Source: Caldifarciminota bacterium 4484_100 (GTDB lineage: Bacteria; Hydrothermota; Tepidihabitantia; SM23-42). Taken from it: a stretch of 5,855 nucleotides of DNA. Positions 5,222 through 5,855 of the stretch are shown here, one piece after another. The translations under genes and the position numbers were made by a program. Every line of letters starts with the position of its first letter. Position 1 is the first letter of the stretch. The stretch lies in the NCBI GenBank assembly GCA_002049785.1, contig MUKB01000126.1, positions 1 through 5,855 of the forward strand, in the 5' to 3' direction. The notes under the pieces were generated by a model that was given only the letters and a program-made list of their open reading frames with translations, had not been told where the DNA came from and ran no database searches.

Positions 5222-5855
5222 GAATCTGACAAAGGTCTTTGGAAAAAGAAAGGTGGTGGAGAATATAAATTTAGAGATCAACCAGGGAGAAATTGTTGGT
5301 CTGCTCGGGCCCAACGGTGCAGGTAAAACAACCACCTTCAATATGATTGTCGGCCTTTTGATGCCCAATCAGGGTGATGTGATTATGGATAACAATATTA
5401 TCACAAAACTACCGATGTACCAACGCGCCCGCCTCGGCATCTCATTTCTCTGTCAGGAACCGAGTGTCTTCAAAAAACTGAAGGTTGAGGAGAATCTCCT
5501 TGCAATCTTTGAGATTCTCGGGGTTGATAAAAAAGAGGGGCAAGAAAGGGTTGAGATGTTACTCGATGATTTCGCTCTCAAGCGGGTGAGAAAACAACCT
5601 GCCTATACCCTCTCCGGTGGAGAGCGGAGAAGGCTGGAGATTGCCCGTGCCTTAATCAGTAGCCCAAAGTTTCTCCTTCTGGATGAACCGTTTACAGGGA
5701 TCGACCCTATCGCCCGTTCTGAACTGCAGGAGTTGATTCTTGAGTTGAAAAAGAGAAATATCGGGGTGTTGATTTCAGACCACAATGTCCGTGAGACCCT
5801 TGAGATAACAGACCGTGCATACCTCATCTACGAAGCGAGGGTGATACTCTCGGGC
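5208..5855 (+). CDS. lptB: LPS export ABC transporter ATPase LptB, 3' end cut by window
   Basis: LptB is the cytoplasmic ATPase dimer that drives LPS extraction from the inner membrane with LptF and LptG. The 216 residues visible are all in frame and about 25 residues short of the usual 235-245. They show Walker A GPNGAGKTT (34-42), Q-loop Q83 in FLCQEPSVFKKL, signature LSGGERRRLEIARAL (135-149), Walker B FLLLDEP (155-161) with E160, the D-loop region GIDPIAR, and the H-loop H192 in SDHNVRETLEITDRAYLI. The QEPSVFKKLKVEENL and DHNVRETL-ITDRAY stretches are characteristic of LptB and separate it from generic branched-chain amino acid ATPases. Cys82 stands where LptB usually has Pro (LPQE), a mild change. 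The ATG at 5208 has a good Shine-Dalgarno and gives the normal N-terminus (MLVTKNLTKVFGKRKVV). It overlaps the lptA tail by 14 bases. LptF and LptG genes are not visible here. Confidence 0.96.
   Translation, partial: MLVTKNLTKVFGKRKVVENINLEINQGEIVGLLGPNGAGKTTTFNMIVGLLMPNQGDVIMDNNIITKLPMYQRARLGISFLCQEPSVFKKLKVEENLLAIFEILGVDKKEGQERVEMLLDDFALKRVRKQPAYTLSGGERRRLEIARALISSPKFLLLDEPFTGIDPIARSELQELILELKKRNIGVLISDHNVRETLEITDRAYLIYEARVILSG

Overview
The window looks like the chromosome of a diderm, LPS-exporting bacterium. All supported genes lie on the + strand and are tightly packed: most junctions overlap by 1 to 14 bases, and the only real intergenic gap is 1725-1853. The gene set combines a sigma-54-dependent response regulator, CTP synthase, a lipid-A-type acyltransferase relative and LptC/LptA/LptB. 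This fits a deeply branching Gram-negative lineage of the kind known mainly from metagenomes (a candidate phylum such as WOR-3/Stahlbacteria, or a deltaproteobacterial-type group). That placement is a guess from gene order and protein style; no rRNA or tRNA is present to test it.

Region 1 (1-1724) ends an operon that begins outside the window. It opens with the membrane-helix C-terminus of a protein resembling the tail of polymer-forming (bactofilin-like) proteins. An exact 19-bp tandem duplication at 263-300 breaks its frame. Removing one copy restores a hydrophobic tail that stops at 392, six bases before the next gene. That gene is a full-length NtrC-type regulator (receiver, AAA+, Fis-type HTH). 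Its sensor kinase is not in the window.

Region 2 (1725-1853) holds a long AT-rich hairpin (1760-1794), possibly the end of the first transcript or an operator. It is followed by a near-consensus sigma-70 promoter (TTGACA, 16-bp spacer, TATACT). The -10 box lies so close to the pyrG ATG that the pyrG mRNA is predicted to be leaderless or nearly so.

Region 3 (1854-5855) is one translationally coupled operon: pyrG, an unusually short LpxL/HtrB-type acyltransferase, lptC, lptA (apparently split by a frameshift near 5006-5024) and lptB (cut by the window end). LptB powers the LPS transporter, LptC receives LPS from it at the inner membrane, and LptA carries it across the periplasm. The acyltransferase would act on the lipid A part. 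PyrG makes CTP, which in LPS-producing bacteria is needed to activate Kdo and for phospholipid synthesis. The order resembles the widespread pyrG-kds-lptC-lptA-lptB cluster, but no Kdo genes lie between pyrG and lptC.

The most notable observations are the 19-bp duplication, the apparently internally deleted acyltransferase, the split lptA and the predicted leaderless promoter of pyrG. No mobile element, CRISPR array, RNA gene or clearly new multi-gene system is visible.
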